Source: a virus. Taken from it: a DNA stretch of 64,000 nt. The stretch spans positions 1-64,000 of IMG/VR virus record IMGVR_UViG_3300021373_002801, one strand, 5' to 3'. A model generated the notes under the pieces. It did no database searches, was not told the DNA's origin, and worked only from the letters and a program-made list of their open reading frames with translations. The translations under genes were made by a program, and so were the position numbers. Each line of letters opens with the position of its first letter. The first letter of the stretch is position 1. Below are positions 53,301-60,905 of the stretch, piece by piece.

Positions 53301-54261
53301 TAACAGTAATCTAGAACTTAGGGCTGCTGGTACTGGAAGCGTTTACTTACAAAATATAGAAATAACACAAGACAGTATTAGCACTAGGACACCAATTGAC
53401 AGTACAGCATCTAGTATTACACTAGCACCAACAGAAAATTTAATAGTTAATTCAACTGCGTCACTACAAGTTCCAAGAGGCACTACACTACAACGAGTTG
53501 TTTCTCAAGATACATTCTTAGATGGCGGGGCAGCAATAAACAGCGCAAGTATACTAGACGGTGGTAATGCTTCTACAGTATTTGGTGCAAGTGATACCAT
53601 TTACAATTCAGGTGGCGCAGTACTAACTACATCTGGAAACATAGGCGATATTAGATTTAATACCAGCGATAGCGTATTTGAAGCTACTGGAGCAACTAGT
53701 ACAATCTCACTAGGCGGAGTTTACTCAGCAGATAGACAAACTAGTATTACTGCTGATCCTACATCAAATACTATTAGATTTATTGTTAACGGTTCGTCAA
53801 ATCCACTAGATAGTTCAAGTTTAGTAGGGGAAGTTACAGGCGAAGGTCTTACAATACACGGGTTACAAACTGATGATATACTATTAGATAACAATGTTAT
53901 TAGCACAACAGTTTCTAATTCAAATTTAGATTTAGCAGCAAACGGTACTGGAAAATTAGTATTAGACGATTTGTCATTTAACAGTAACTTTATACAAGAT
54001 AATGGCAATAATCTTATAGTTAAACATACTAATTTTGGTCACGCAAAAATATCAGGAACTTATGGTGTTGTAGTTCCAAACGGAACTACTGTAGTGCCGT
54101 CACCTGCGCCACAGCTCGGTGATACTAGATGGAACACTACTTCTAACTTGTTAGAGACTTGGGACGGTGCAACTTATGTAACTTCCGCAGGTGTTGCCGC
54201 AGCAATTACGGCTGAAGAATTTGATGATCTCCTCTTAGAATTCACTCTAATATTTGGGTAA
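50350..54261 (+). CDS. Subtilisin-like serine protease fused to fibre repeats (1303 aa)
   Basis: Residues about 135-470 form a peptidase S8 domain: Asp143 (VIQDSGIQPDHPDF), His189 (FDGHGTLCAS), Asn332 of the oxyanion hole (AIAAGNDYY) and Ser439 (SGTSFAAPQVAG). The first 130 residues may be a propeptide or attachment part. Residues about 530-860 form a second domain with D-P-N-G-A-G-I-N near 595 and the His-rich stretch EHVFHTLHMHG at 686-696, which could bind metal. From about 870 come fibre repeats (LDLRASGTG, LELRAAGTG, LDLAANGTG) and a final PAPQLGDTRWNT module. Probably a virion-mounted protease that may cut host surface proteins or mature fibres. All four catalytic positions look intact. 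Confidence 0.88.
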   Translation: MEKEYTVVVHKGVNLVELESEITASSGAGPIPNRSVDIANPRPGSKRQTHFMLTDEEATALEADSRVLAVEIPPDQRTDIQIGLNSTQLGNFTKPVTFDNNTYINWGLRRSIMELNSYGSGITADNTFPYALTGKGVDIVIQDSGIQPDHPDFIDSNGISRVKPIDWYTAQSVVSGTQSSNYNRDFDGHGTLCASITAGNIYGFAKDAHLYSMKIAGLEGPGDAGSGTPVADCFDVIKEWHNAKTNGRPTVVNMSWGYSSSVTGDPTSGTYQGSPWVWGVDYTTDLSLWQNTGIVIPVAGDTRRIPVRIASVDADVDELIAAGVHVAIAAGNDYYKGDVSGGDDYDNTVIFGASTLFYARGSSPHSDDCFMVGNIDTTVFDENGVYKDRTRGSSSKGPRVNIWAPGTNIVGATSTTNIYTTLDSPIDDTFKIVSNSGTSFAAPQVAGVAALHLQVNANSTPAQLKTKLLAEAKPVMYDTASDTDYAAFTTSLLGASNKVLFDKYGRQPVEVNGANLKLEGIFPNYTSAAPAIDPEYNNGAIIDLTGDGSDFFSREVTVNGVRIVAAGTVGGQTAVPDAFVEKVARMFELFTDPNGAGINETSQRTFIKTLSGDAGTYHAAVGPTLQRVARGAGADYTPNFLTDAGIASYNLSPLFDSHVANDMVWYLNSTGDAPGDGDNDAQEVIEHVFHTLHMHGLDAVSLKMYPYISADWASGPLYAAMEEAYDAGKWDSSGYGGNAWKTDGDAFEVAAKEYLFLLNFGMFEYSSLWDGGSLSPEWTDDMRTQSGIQANNPLGYALHNTYIAPVISKPSLTTIRTIFQDGDVGDPTLAGASGYVVDTGASNVVVQENTTLEQNLTVNGNTNLQGTTINGTLTHSGNRVQTGNVALTGSLTAGLLTLSRPLQVGDIKISGNVVETVVSNSNLDLRASGTGLVKLQEAVDIQNDLSVRNFNVDSISVANSVDLEIIELSTDVQFEDNTITTTNSNSNLELRAAGTGSVYLQNIEITQDSISTRTPIDSTASSITLAPTENLIVNSTASLQVPRGTTLQRVVSQDTFLDGGAAINSASILDGGNASTVFGASDTIYNSGGAVLTTSGNIGDIRFNTSDSVFEATGATSTISLGGVYSADRQTSITADPTSNTIRFIVNGSSNPLDSSSLVGEVTGEGLTIHGLQTDDILLDNNVISTTVSNSNLDLAANGTGKLVLDDLSFNSNFIQDNGNNLIVKHTNFGHAKISGTYGVVVPNGTTVVPSPAPQLGDTRWNTTSNLLETWDGATYVTSAGVAAAITAEEFDDLLLEFTLIFG

Positions 54262-54274
54262 TATACCCCTTTTT
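54256..54274 (+). terminator. Weak intrinsic terminator
   Basis: GGGTA (54256-54260) pairs with TACCC (54264-54268) around a 3-base loop, followed by CTTTTT. The stem overlaps the stop codon of the protease-fibre gene. Only five base pairs, so efficiency is uncertain. Confidence 0.45.
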
Positions 54275-54283
54275 CACATAATC

Positions 54284-54291
54284 GATAAATA
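54284..54291 (+). promoter_or_regulatory. T4-type late promoter box
   Basis: GATAAATA followed by CTATTAATGC, almost the same string as at 8131. It drives the duplicated fibre operon through a leader of about 125 bases. Confidence 0.8.
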
Positions 54292-54296
54292 CTATT

Positions 54297-54422
54297 AATG
54301 CAACGCAGACCAGTATCATTCTATGTTTGATATGCTGAGCAGGACGAACTGTGGTTATCCGGCAAAGAGCGCAAGCTGAAAATTTGGGTAGAGGGACAGG
54401 ATCCCCGTATTGAGGAGTACAG
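54297..54422 (+). ncRNA. Conserved structured 5' leader RNA, copy 2
   Basis: Bases 54342-54422 align without gaps to 8176-8256. In this copy the outer helix reads ATCC (54357-54360) with GGGT (54386-54389), where copy 1 has AGCC/GGCT: both sides changed and pairing is kept as T-G. The inner helix AGC/GCT (54368-54370 with 54375-54377) closes a GCAA tetraloop, where copy 1 has ATTA. GGGA/TCCC (54393-54396 with 54402-54405) is unchanged. The first 45 bases differ between copies. Confidence 0.65.
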
Positions 54423-57400
54423 ATGAGCGCACTTGGTCGTATTAGCGGTCCGCTCTTAAAGTCAAATCTTATCCGTAATGGAATAGATCTGGCGTTTGAG
54501 ACAGATCTGCTGTATTTAGATGTAAACAACCAGCGAATTGGTGTTAAAACCACGAATCCTCAATACGAGTTAGATGTCACAGGTACAACACGTACAACAA
54601 ATTTAATAGTAACTAATAGAGCAGATATTGGAGATGTAAATATCCAAAATAACACCATCTGGAGTGATGGTCAATATCTTAACTTAGGTACTTTGGATAA
54701 CGTTATATACCAAAATAAATTACGTGTAGATGATATTGATATTGAAGGCAATGTTATCAGCACAAACACTTCTAATAGCAATTTAGAACTTCGTCCTAAC
54801 GGCACTGGTACTGTAGAAGTACTATCAGATATGAATGTGTCCGGAAACATCCACGCAACTGGAAATATAAGTGCGGACGGCAATATTACACTAGGTGATG
54901 CCGATACTGATAACGTAACTTTTAATGCTGAAATTGCTAGTAATATTATTCCAGATCAAGATAGAACATATTCACTTGGTACAGCTGGAACAGAATATGC
55001 ATCAGGAACCGATTATACAATTGGCGATGCTACAATAGTAATATCAAGTGGAACTGGAACACTAAGTGTTCCGGCTGCTGGCGTTGCTTGGATTGACGAT
55101 GTTACGTCTGAAACAACAGGATATTATTATCTAATAACAATAGAAGCACAAATTGGTACTAGGTATGCTGCAACTACTACAGCAAATTGGACAGGGTCAA
55201 ACCCGCAAACAGTTACAGTTAATATTCCCGGCGCACCAGACGGAACATACAATGTAGTACAAATAAACAAAGATGCTAAACGTTGGGATGATATTTGGGT
55301 TAAGAACATTAGAACTGACGGTATTAATACTGGAACTATTGTTGTTGACGGAATCAACTTAACACTGCGTCAAGGAAATATTTATTACGTTAGTGAAAAT
55401 GGTGACGACACTAACTACGGTGATCACCCCCAAGACCCATTTGCATCATTATCATATGCACTAAGTGTTGCAGCAATAGATATAGGAAACGGAGAACTTC
55501 CTCCTACTATTCATATTACTCCGGGTGTGTACACAGAAACATTTCCATTAACAGTTCCAGCAGGAGTTACAGTTAAAGGTGAAAATTTAAGAAGTGTAAA
55601 AATTGTACCTACAACTGAAACACGATACAACGATGCATTTTTGTTAAATGGTGAAACTACTGTAGAAGATGTCACAGTTGCAGATTTTTATAGTGGCGGA
55701 GTATTTACTAACGCACTTAGCGGCGGAATAGGCGACACACTAGTTAATGTTGGAACAGCACCATTTGCTCACACATATGTAAGCGGTGGAACAATTGAAA
55801 TTGCCGGCACAGAATATAATATTTCTAATGCAATATACATACACCAAAACGGAATACTAGAAATATTCCACTCAGGACCTGGTGCAACTATTGGCGATCC
55901 AGTTTTTATTAAAGGTCTCGTATTTAGTTGCAACGGCGGCACAAGAACATTCCCTGACAACGGATATGCTTTCCGCTTTGCAACAGATTTTCAAGTAACA
56001 AGTCGTAGTCCATACATTAAAAATGTATCTGTAATTACAAAAGGTAGTACTGTTACAGCAGATGATCCTAGAGGATTTTTATCAGGAGACGCTGGTAAAG
56101 GGGCATATGTTGATGGAGCATATGCAACAGCAGCATCACGAGAAGCAGCAATGCTATTCCATAGTGCAACATTTATTACACCAGGTGTCGATGCATTAAC
56201 AGCAACCAACGGTGCTAGAATAGAATGGTTAAACTCGTTTACATATTTTGCTAATAGAGGACTATATGCATTTGATAGTAACGATGGGTTAAAAGGCGCT
56301 GGTAAGACACGTATTAGATTAAGTGGACTTTCAGGAACTGCACCAGCAGCAAGTCAAACAGTAACATTTACATCAACCGACAGTTCAACTGTAGTTGGAC
56401 CTTTAACAATTGAAAGTGTTGAAGGTGGTGACATTCTTATAGTTGATGGTAAAGATACAGACCTAATAGGCTTTGATACAACGCCGGCTAGTATTACATT
56501 TAGTGGCGGCGGAACTGCTACAAAAATCGAAAATGTTGACGTAAAAGACTTCGGTGCTGAAATACGTATGATCGGTAGTGCCAGTGTTTACGGTAACTTT
56601 GGACTAGTAGGCGACGGAGAAGGTGTACTAGTATATGCTATTGGACATAACCTAGCATACATTGGTAATGGTAAAGAAGTTACTAACGAACCTAGTTCAG
56701 TTATACAAGCAAATGAAGTTGTAGAAACAAATGGAGCTCAAATACGTTTTAACTCAGTTGACCACAAAGGCGATTTTAGAGTTGGTGACTTATTTTATGT
56801 TAACCAAGAAACTGGTAGTGCAGCATTTAGTGTAAGTGACTTTATTATTAATACTAGTAACGGAGTCTCATTTAATACCGGAAGCGATACTACATTTGTT
56901 GACGGTACAAAAGTCGAAACAGGCGATTGGAGATTCAGTGGCAACACTGTTGAAACACTAACACAAGATGCTAATTTTGCAGCGGCAAGCGGTACAATTA
57001 ATTTACAAGATAATACAAATATTACAGGTGACTTAGATGTTACAGGTAATGTAACTATCGGCGGCAACATTACTATAGGTGATGAAGCAACTGATACTAT
57101 ACAATTTGTAGCAGGAATAGATAGTGACATTGTTCCAAGATTAGATAGCACATACAGTTTGGGTACTGCATCAAAAACTTGGAGTAACTTATATGCTAAT
57201 CAAGTTAACGTAGATGACATACAAATTCGTGACAACTATATCACAACTACTGTTTCAAACAGTGATTTAGAATTACGTGCAAGCGGAACTGGCGAAGTAC
57301 GTGTACCCAGCAACGATGTACAAATTGACAACGATCTAACTGTTGACGGAACTGTAACCCTTGCTAATACAAGTATCACAGGTACACTAACACTAACTGG

Positions 57401-60188
57401 TGATTTTAATCAAACAGGAAATTACACACTTACAGAAGATTTAACAGTTGGACAAAATCTAACTGTTGGTGCAGCAGCGCAATTTGAAGAAATATTAATC
57501 GATGATAACTTTATTACTACAACTACCTCAAACACAGACTTAGAGTTACGTGCTAATGGAACAGGTGAAATACTTGTACCAAACAACGATGTAAACATTA
57601 CCAACGACTTAGCAGTCACAGGCGATATTAGTGCTAACAACCTAACAGTCACAGCAAACATAACCAGCACAGATGCAAACATCGGCGATGTGCAAATTAG
57701 CGGAACAACCGTTGAAGCAACTGCTACAAACGCAGACCTAGAACTACGTGCAAACGGTACAGGTATTATTAGCATACCGTCAAATGATGTTACTCTAGGA
57801 CAAGCACTTACAGTAAGTGGTGCTACAGACTTACAAGATCTAACTGTTACTGGTACACTAACACACACCGGTGATACAACACAGACTGGTAATTATACAA
57901 TTACTGGACAGTTTAGTAATGGCGATATCCAAATAGATGCTAATACAATTGAAACTACACTTTCAAATAGTAACCTAGAACTACGTGCAAATGGCAGCGG
58001 CGTTATCAGCGTACCAACCAACAATGTTACAATTACAAACAACTTAGATGTAGATGGTATTACTAACCTAGACGATACAAATATCGACGGCACACTAACA
58101 CACGTTGGTGACACTACACAAACTGGCAACTACACAATTACTGGACAGTTTAGCAATGGCGATATTCAAATAGATGCCAACACAATTGAAACTACTGTTT
58201 CGGATAGTGATTTAGAGTTACGTGCTAATGGCAGTGGTACAATAAATGTACCTAGCAACGATGTTACATTCAGCCAAGCACTTACAGTAAGTGGTGCTAC
58301 AGATTTACAGGATACAAATATTACTGGTACAGTTACACACGTTGGTGATACTGTTCAGACTGGTAACTTTACTATTGGCGGCGAAATATCAAATGGTAAT
58401 ATACTGATTGAAGATAATTTTATTGCTACCACTGCTTCAAACGCAGACCTAGAACTACGTGCAGCAGGAACAGGTGAAGTATTAATACCAAACAATGATG
58501 TTAGAATTACTAATAACTTGTTTGTTAACGGTGATGCTACACTAGGTGATACAACACTTACAGGTAATGTTAATATCACAGGTGATATCACACAAACTGG
58601 TGATTACTCAATCACTAGCGATTTATCAGTAGGCGGCAACTTAACTGTAACACGTTCTGCACAGTTTGAAGAAATACTAATTGATGATAATTTTATCACA
58701 ACAACTACGTCAAACACAGATTTAGAATTACGTGCTAATGGAACTGGCGATGTTCTTATTCCAAATAATGATTTACATATTACTAATGATTTAGCAGTAG
58801 ACGGAACAATTACTGTAGGTGATATTAATAGTGCAGGTACTATTACTGCTAATAGATTTAGTACCGGCGATATACTAATTGATGATAATTTTATTACAAC
58901 AACCACAAGCAACAGTGACTTAGAACTACGTGCTAATGGCACAGGTGATGTTGTAGTTCCAAGTAACGATGTTACACTAGAACAGGATCTAACAGTTAAC
59001 GGAGATACTGATTTAGAAGATACTTCTGTTACTGGAACAATCACACACGTTGGCGACACTACACAAACTGGTGATTATGATCTAACTGGAAATCTAACTG
59101 TTTCAGGAGATGTAAACAGCAATGGCGTACAACTTGAAAATATACAACTTGTTGGAAATGTACTAACTACTACACTTTCAAACTCGGATTTAGAACTACG
59201 TGCTAACGGAACTGGCAGTATTGTTATTCCAAACAATAATGTTGAAATCACAGGCGATCTAACAGTTAATGGCACACTAACTGTAACAGACATTGACAGC
59301 ATTGGACAAATTGCTGCTAATACTTTTCATACCGGCGATATACTTGTAGATGACAATTTTATTACTACAACAAACTCAAACAGTGACTTAGAGTTACGTA
59401 CATCTGGTACCGGAAGCATTGTAATCGATGACTTTACTTTCCAAAGCAGCACAATTAGTTCAACTGGTGATATAACACTTAGCCCAAGTAGCGAAGCAGT
59501 TATTATTGATGCTACAGGATCACTCAAATTACCGTCCGGTAACACAAGCCAACGTCCAACAGGAGTAGCGGGTCAAATTAGATATAACTCAGAGCTTGCT
59601 AGATTTGAAGGATATAACAGTTCTAATTGGATTAATCTAAAAGGTGTAGAAGACTTAGACGGTGATACTAAGGTTACAGCTGAATTAACTGAAGGTGCAA
59701 ATGACGATAAAATTAGATTTTATAATGCAGGAGTACTAACTGTAGACATTGATGCAAATAGATTAAATGCACCAAAAGTAGTCGTAGATGACATTACCAT
59801 TGACGGTAATTTGATAAGTACAACTACAAATAATACTGATTTAGAATTAACTGCAAATGGTAGTGGTTCTGTTAAGTTTGATAACTTTGCATTTAAAGAT
59901 AACACTATTACTAACACTGTTTCTGATAGTGTAACAACTTTTGAAGCAACTGACAATGGTTATGTAAAGTTTGATGGAACATATGGTTTAGTTATACCAG
60001 CAGGTGGAAACGCACAACGTCCACCGTTAGCAAATACTGAATTAGGACAGCTACGTTGGAATACAGATGCAGCAAGAACAGAAATATATGATGGAACAAA
60101 CTGGGTAAGTGTAGCAGGTTCAAGTGCAGGTATATCAAGAGCAGACGCAGAAAACATTGCATTTGAGATTGTATTGAGTTTAGGATAA
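54423..60188 (+). CDS. Giant fibre protein with beta-helix and twelve ELRANGTG repeats (1921 aa)
   Basis: Largest of the three fibre paralogues (with 4528 and 8257). The N-terminus SALGRISGPLLKSNLIRNGIDLAF is shared. Compared with 8257 it has an extra domain of about 95 residues (near 190-285, ending PGAPDGTYNVVQINKD). A beta-helix fills about 317-780 (IYYVSENGDDTNYGDHP start, DHKGDFRVGDLFYV end). Residues about 925-1675 are a long run of LELRANGTG repeats, twelve in the whole chain, some with a period of 79 aa. The end has TSQRPTGVAGQIRYNSELARFEGY and a second RPPLANTELGQLRWNT module. Probably a long trimeric tail fibre whose length depends on the repeat number. Confidence 0.8.
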   Translation: MSALGRISGPLLKSNLIRNGIDLAFETDLLYLDVNNQRIGVKTTNPQYELDVTGTTRTTNLIVTNRADIGDVNIQNNTIWSDGQYLNLGTLDNVIYQNKLRVDDIDIEGNVISTNTSNSNLELRPNGTGTVEVLSDMNVSGNIHATGNISADGNITLGDADTDNVTFNAEIASNIIPDQDRTYSLGTAGTEYASGTDYTIGDATIVISSGTGTLSVPAAGVAWIDDVTSETTGYYYLITIEAQIGTRYAATTTANWTGSNPQTVTVNIPGAPDGTYNVVQINKDAKRWDDIWVKNIRTDGINTGTIVVDGINLTLRQGNIYYVSENGDDTNYGDHPQDPFASLSYALSVAAIDIGNGELPPTIHITPGVYTETFPLTVPAGVTVKGENLRSVKIVPTTETRYNDAFLLNGETTVEDVTVADFYSGGVFTNALSGGIGDTLVNVGTAPFAHTYVSGGTIEIAGTEYNISNAIYIHQNGILEIFHSGPGATIGDPVFIKGLVFSCNGGTRTFPDNGYAFRFATDFQVTSRSPYIKNVSVITKGSTVTADDPRGFLSGDAGKGAYVDGAYATAASREAAMLFHSATFITPGVDALTATNGARIEWLNSFTYFANRGLYAFDSNDGLKGAGKTRIRLSGLSGTAPAASQTVTFTSTDSSTVVGPLTIESVEGGDILIVDGKDTDLIGFDTTPASITFSGGGTATKIENVDVKDFGAEIRMIGSASVYGNFGLVGDGEGVLVYAIGHNLAYIGNGKEVTNEPSSVIQANEVVETNGAQIRFNSVDHKGDFRVGDLFYVNQETGSAAFSVSDFIINTSNGVSFNTGSDTTFVDGTKVETGDWRFSGNTVETLTQDANFAAASGTINLQDNTNITGDLDVTGNVTIGGNITIGDEATDTIQFVAGIDSDIVPRLDSTYSLGTASKTWSNLYANQVNVDDIQIRDNYITTTVSNSDLELRASGTGEVRVPSNDVQIDNDLTVDGTVTLANTSITGTLTLTGDFNQTGNYTLTEDLTVGQNLTVGAAAQFEEILIDDNFITTTTSNTDLELRANGTGEILVPNNDVNITNDLAVTGDISANNLTVTANITSTDANIGDVQISGTTVEATATNADLELRANGTGIISIPSNDVTLGQALTVSGATDLQDLTVTGTLTHTGDTTQTGNYTITGQFSNGDIQIDANTIETTLSNSNLELRANGSGVISVPTNNVTITNNLDVDGITNLDDTNIDGTLTHVGDTTQTGNYTITGQFSNGDIQIDANTIETTVSDSDLELRANGSGTINVPSNDVTFSQALTVSGATDLQDTNITGTVTHVGDTVQTGNFTIGGEISNGNILIEDNFIATTASNADLELRAAGTGEVLIPNNDVRITNNLFVNGDATLGDTTLTGNVNITGDITQTGDYSITSDLSVGGNLTVTRSAQFEEILIDDNFITTTTSNTDLELRANGTGDVLIPNNDLHITNDLAVDGTITVGDINSAGTITANRFSTGDILIDDNFITTTTSNSDLELRANGTGDVVVPSNDVTLEQDLTVNGDTDLEDTSVTGTITHVGDTTQTGDYDLTGNLTVSGDVNSNGVQLENIQLVGNVLTTTLSNSDLELRANGTGSIVIPNNNVEITGDLTVNGTLTVTDIDSIGQIAANTFHTGDILVDDNFITTTNSNSDLELRTSGTGSIVIDDFTFQSSTISSTGDITLSPSSEAVIIDATGSLKLPSGNTSQRPTGVAGQIRYNSELARFEGYNSSNWINLKGVEDLDGDTKVTAELTEGANDDKIRFYNAGVLTVDIDANRLNAPKVVVDDITIDGNLISTTTNNTDLELTANGSGSVKFDNFAFKDNTITNTVSDSVTTFEATDNGYVKFDGTYGLVIPAGGNAQRPPLANTELGQLRWNTDAARTEIYDGTNWVSVAGSSAGISRADAENIAFEIVLSLG
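57904..58377 (+). repeat. Tandem DNA repeat in the fibre gene, 237-base period
   Basis: The string CTGGACAGTTTAG starts at 57904 and again at 58141, 237 bases (79 codons) apart, and flanking sequence is highly similar over most of the unit (ATTGAAACTAC, CTACGTGC/TTACGTGC, ACTTACAGTAAGTGGTGCTACAGA). It is the best preserved part of a larger array of fibre repeats at about 57200-59450. Recent unequal crossing-over could change the number of units. Confidence 0.7.
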
Positions 60189-60191
60189 GAT

Positions 60192-60521
60192 ATGGCAACA
60201 TTATTTAAAAATAAAGTAGTAAACAACATAGGAGTAGTACCTGTTGATGTATACGAAACTGATGCGAGCACTCGTGCAACAGTAATTGGTATGAGTTTAA
60301 CAAATCTAACACAAAGTTTTGTATACGTAGATGTACTAATGCAAGACGATACTAGTGTAACAGGGTATTACTTAAAAGAAACATTGCTTCCGGCAAATAC
60401 TAGTTTGCGAGTTGTAGCTACAGGTGAAAAATTAATTATAGCACCAAGTAATAAATTACAAGTGCGTTCGAGCATTGACGACAGTGTTGATGTTGTGTTA
60501 AGTTTTGTGGAGATTGTATAA
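60192..60521 (+). CDS. Small beta-rich virion protein, second fibre operon gene 2 (109 aa)
   Basis: A 109-aa paralogue of the 12065 protein, in the same position and with the same length: TLFKNKVVNNIGVVPVDVYETDASTRATVIGMSLTNLTQSF at the start and DDSVDVVLSFVEIV at the end. The VTGYYLKETLLPANTSLRVVATGEKLIIAPSNKLQVRSS core is nearly the same as in the paralogue. The stop overlaps the next start (TAATG). Probably a structural connector of the fibre. Confidence 0.65.
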   Translation: MATLFKNKVVNNIGVVPVDVYETDASTRATVIGMSLTNLTQSFVYVDVLMQDDTSVTGYYLKETLLPANTSLRVVATGEKLIIAPSNKLQVRSSIDDSVDVVLSFVEIV

Positions 60522-60895
60522 TGAGTCATTATATAGGTAATAGTCCAGAATCAATTGTTCAAGGATTTATTAAACAATATTTTTATGGTATGCGTAGAAA
60601 CGACGATGGTGAATTGTTCTTAGTTAGACAAGATCAGTTAAGCGGTCAAGGTACTGTAACTGTAAATGATATCGGAATTGGCGCAAACAACTATCCTGAC
60701 TTTGAAGAAGGCATTGACTTTCTTGAAGGTATAGATGCAGATCATAACATAGTCTATGAAAATTTACGTTACCAACAAATTAAATGGGATGGTAGATTGT
60801 TAACATATTACATCGATCCAACTGACGGACAATTTATTGTAAGAATATCAGAAGATTATCAATACCCTGAGAATATCTCAGGACCGGGGTACTAA
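60521..60895 (+). CDS. Conserved fibre operon protein, second copy of gene 3 (124 aa)
   Basis: Paralogue of the 12394 protein: SHYIGNSPESIVQGFIKQYFYGMRRNDDGELFLVRQDQL at the start, YPDFEEGIDFLEGIDADHN in the middle, KWDGRLLTYYIDPTDGQFI near the end. It lacks the Ser/Asp-rich tail of the other copy but keeps the Gly-Tyr end. No known family is recognised; it is probably a structural protein of the same assembly. Confidence 0.6.
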   Translation: MSHYIGNSPESIVQGFIKQYFYGMRRNDDGELFLVRQDQLSGQGTVTVNDIGIGANNYPDFEEGIDFLEGIDADHNIVYENLRYQQIKWDGRLLTYYIDPTDGQFIVRISEDYQYPENISGPGY

Positions 60896-60905
60896 GGAAT
60901 AGAAA

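Noticed and set aside
57200-59450. Regular repeats that might be read as a CRISPR array
   Set aside because: The repeats are in frame, code for a periodic fibre sequence with unit lengths near 79 codons, and vary in sequence; spacers of constant length and unique content are absent.
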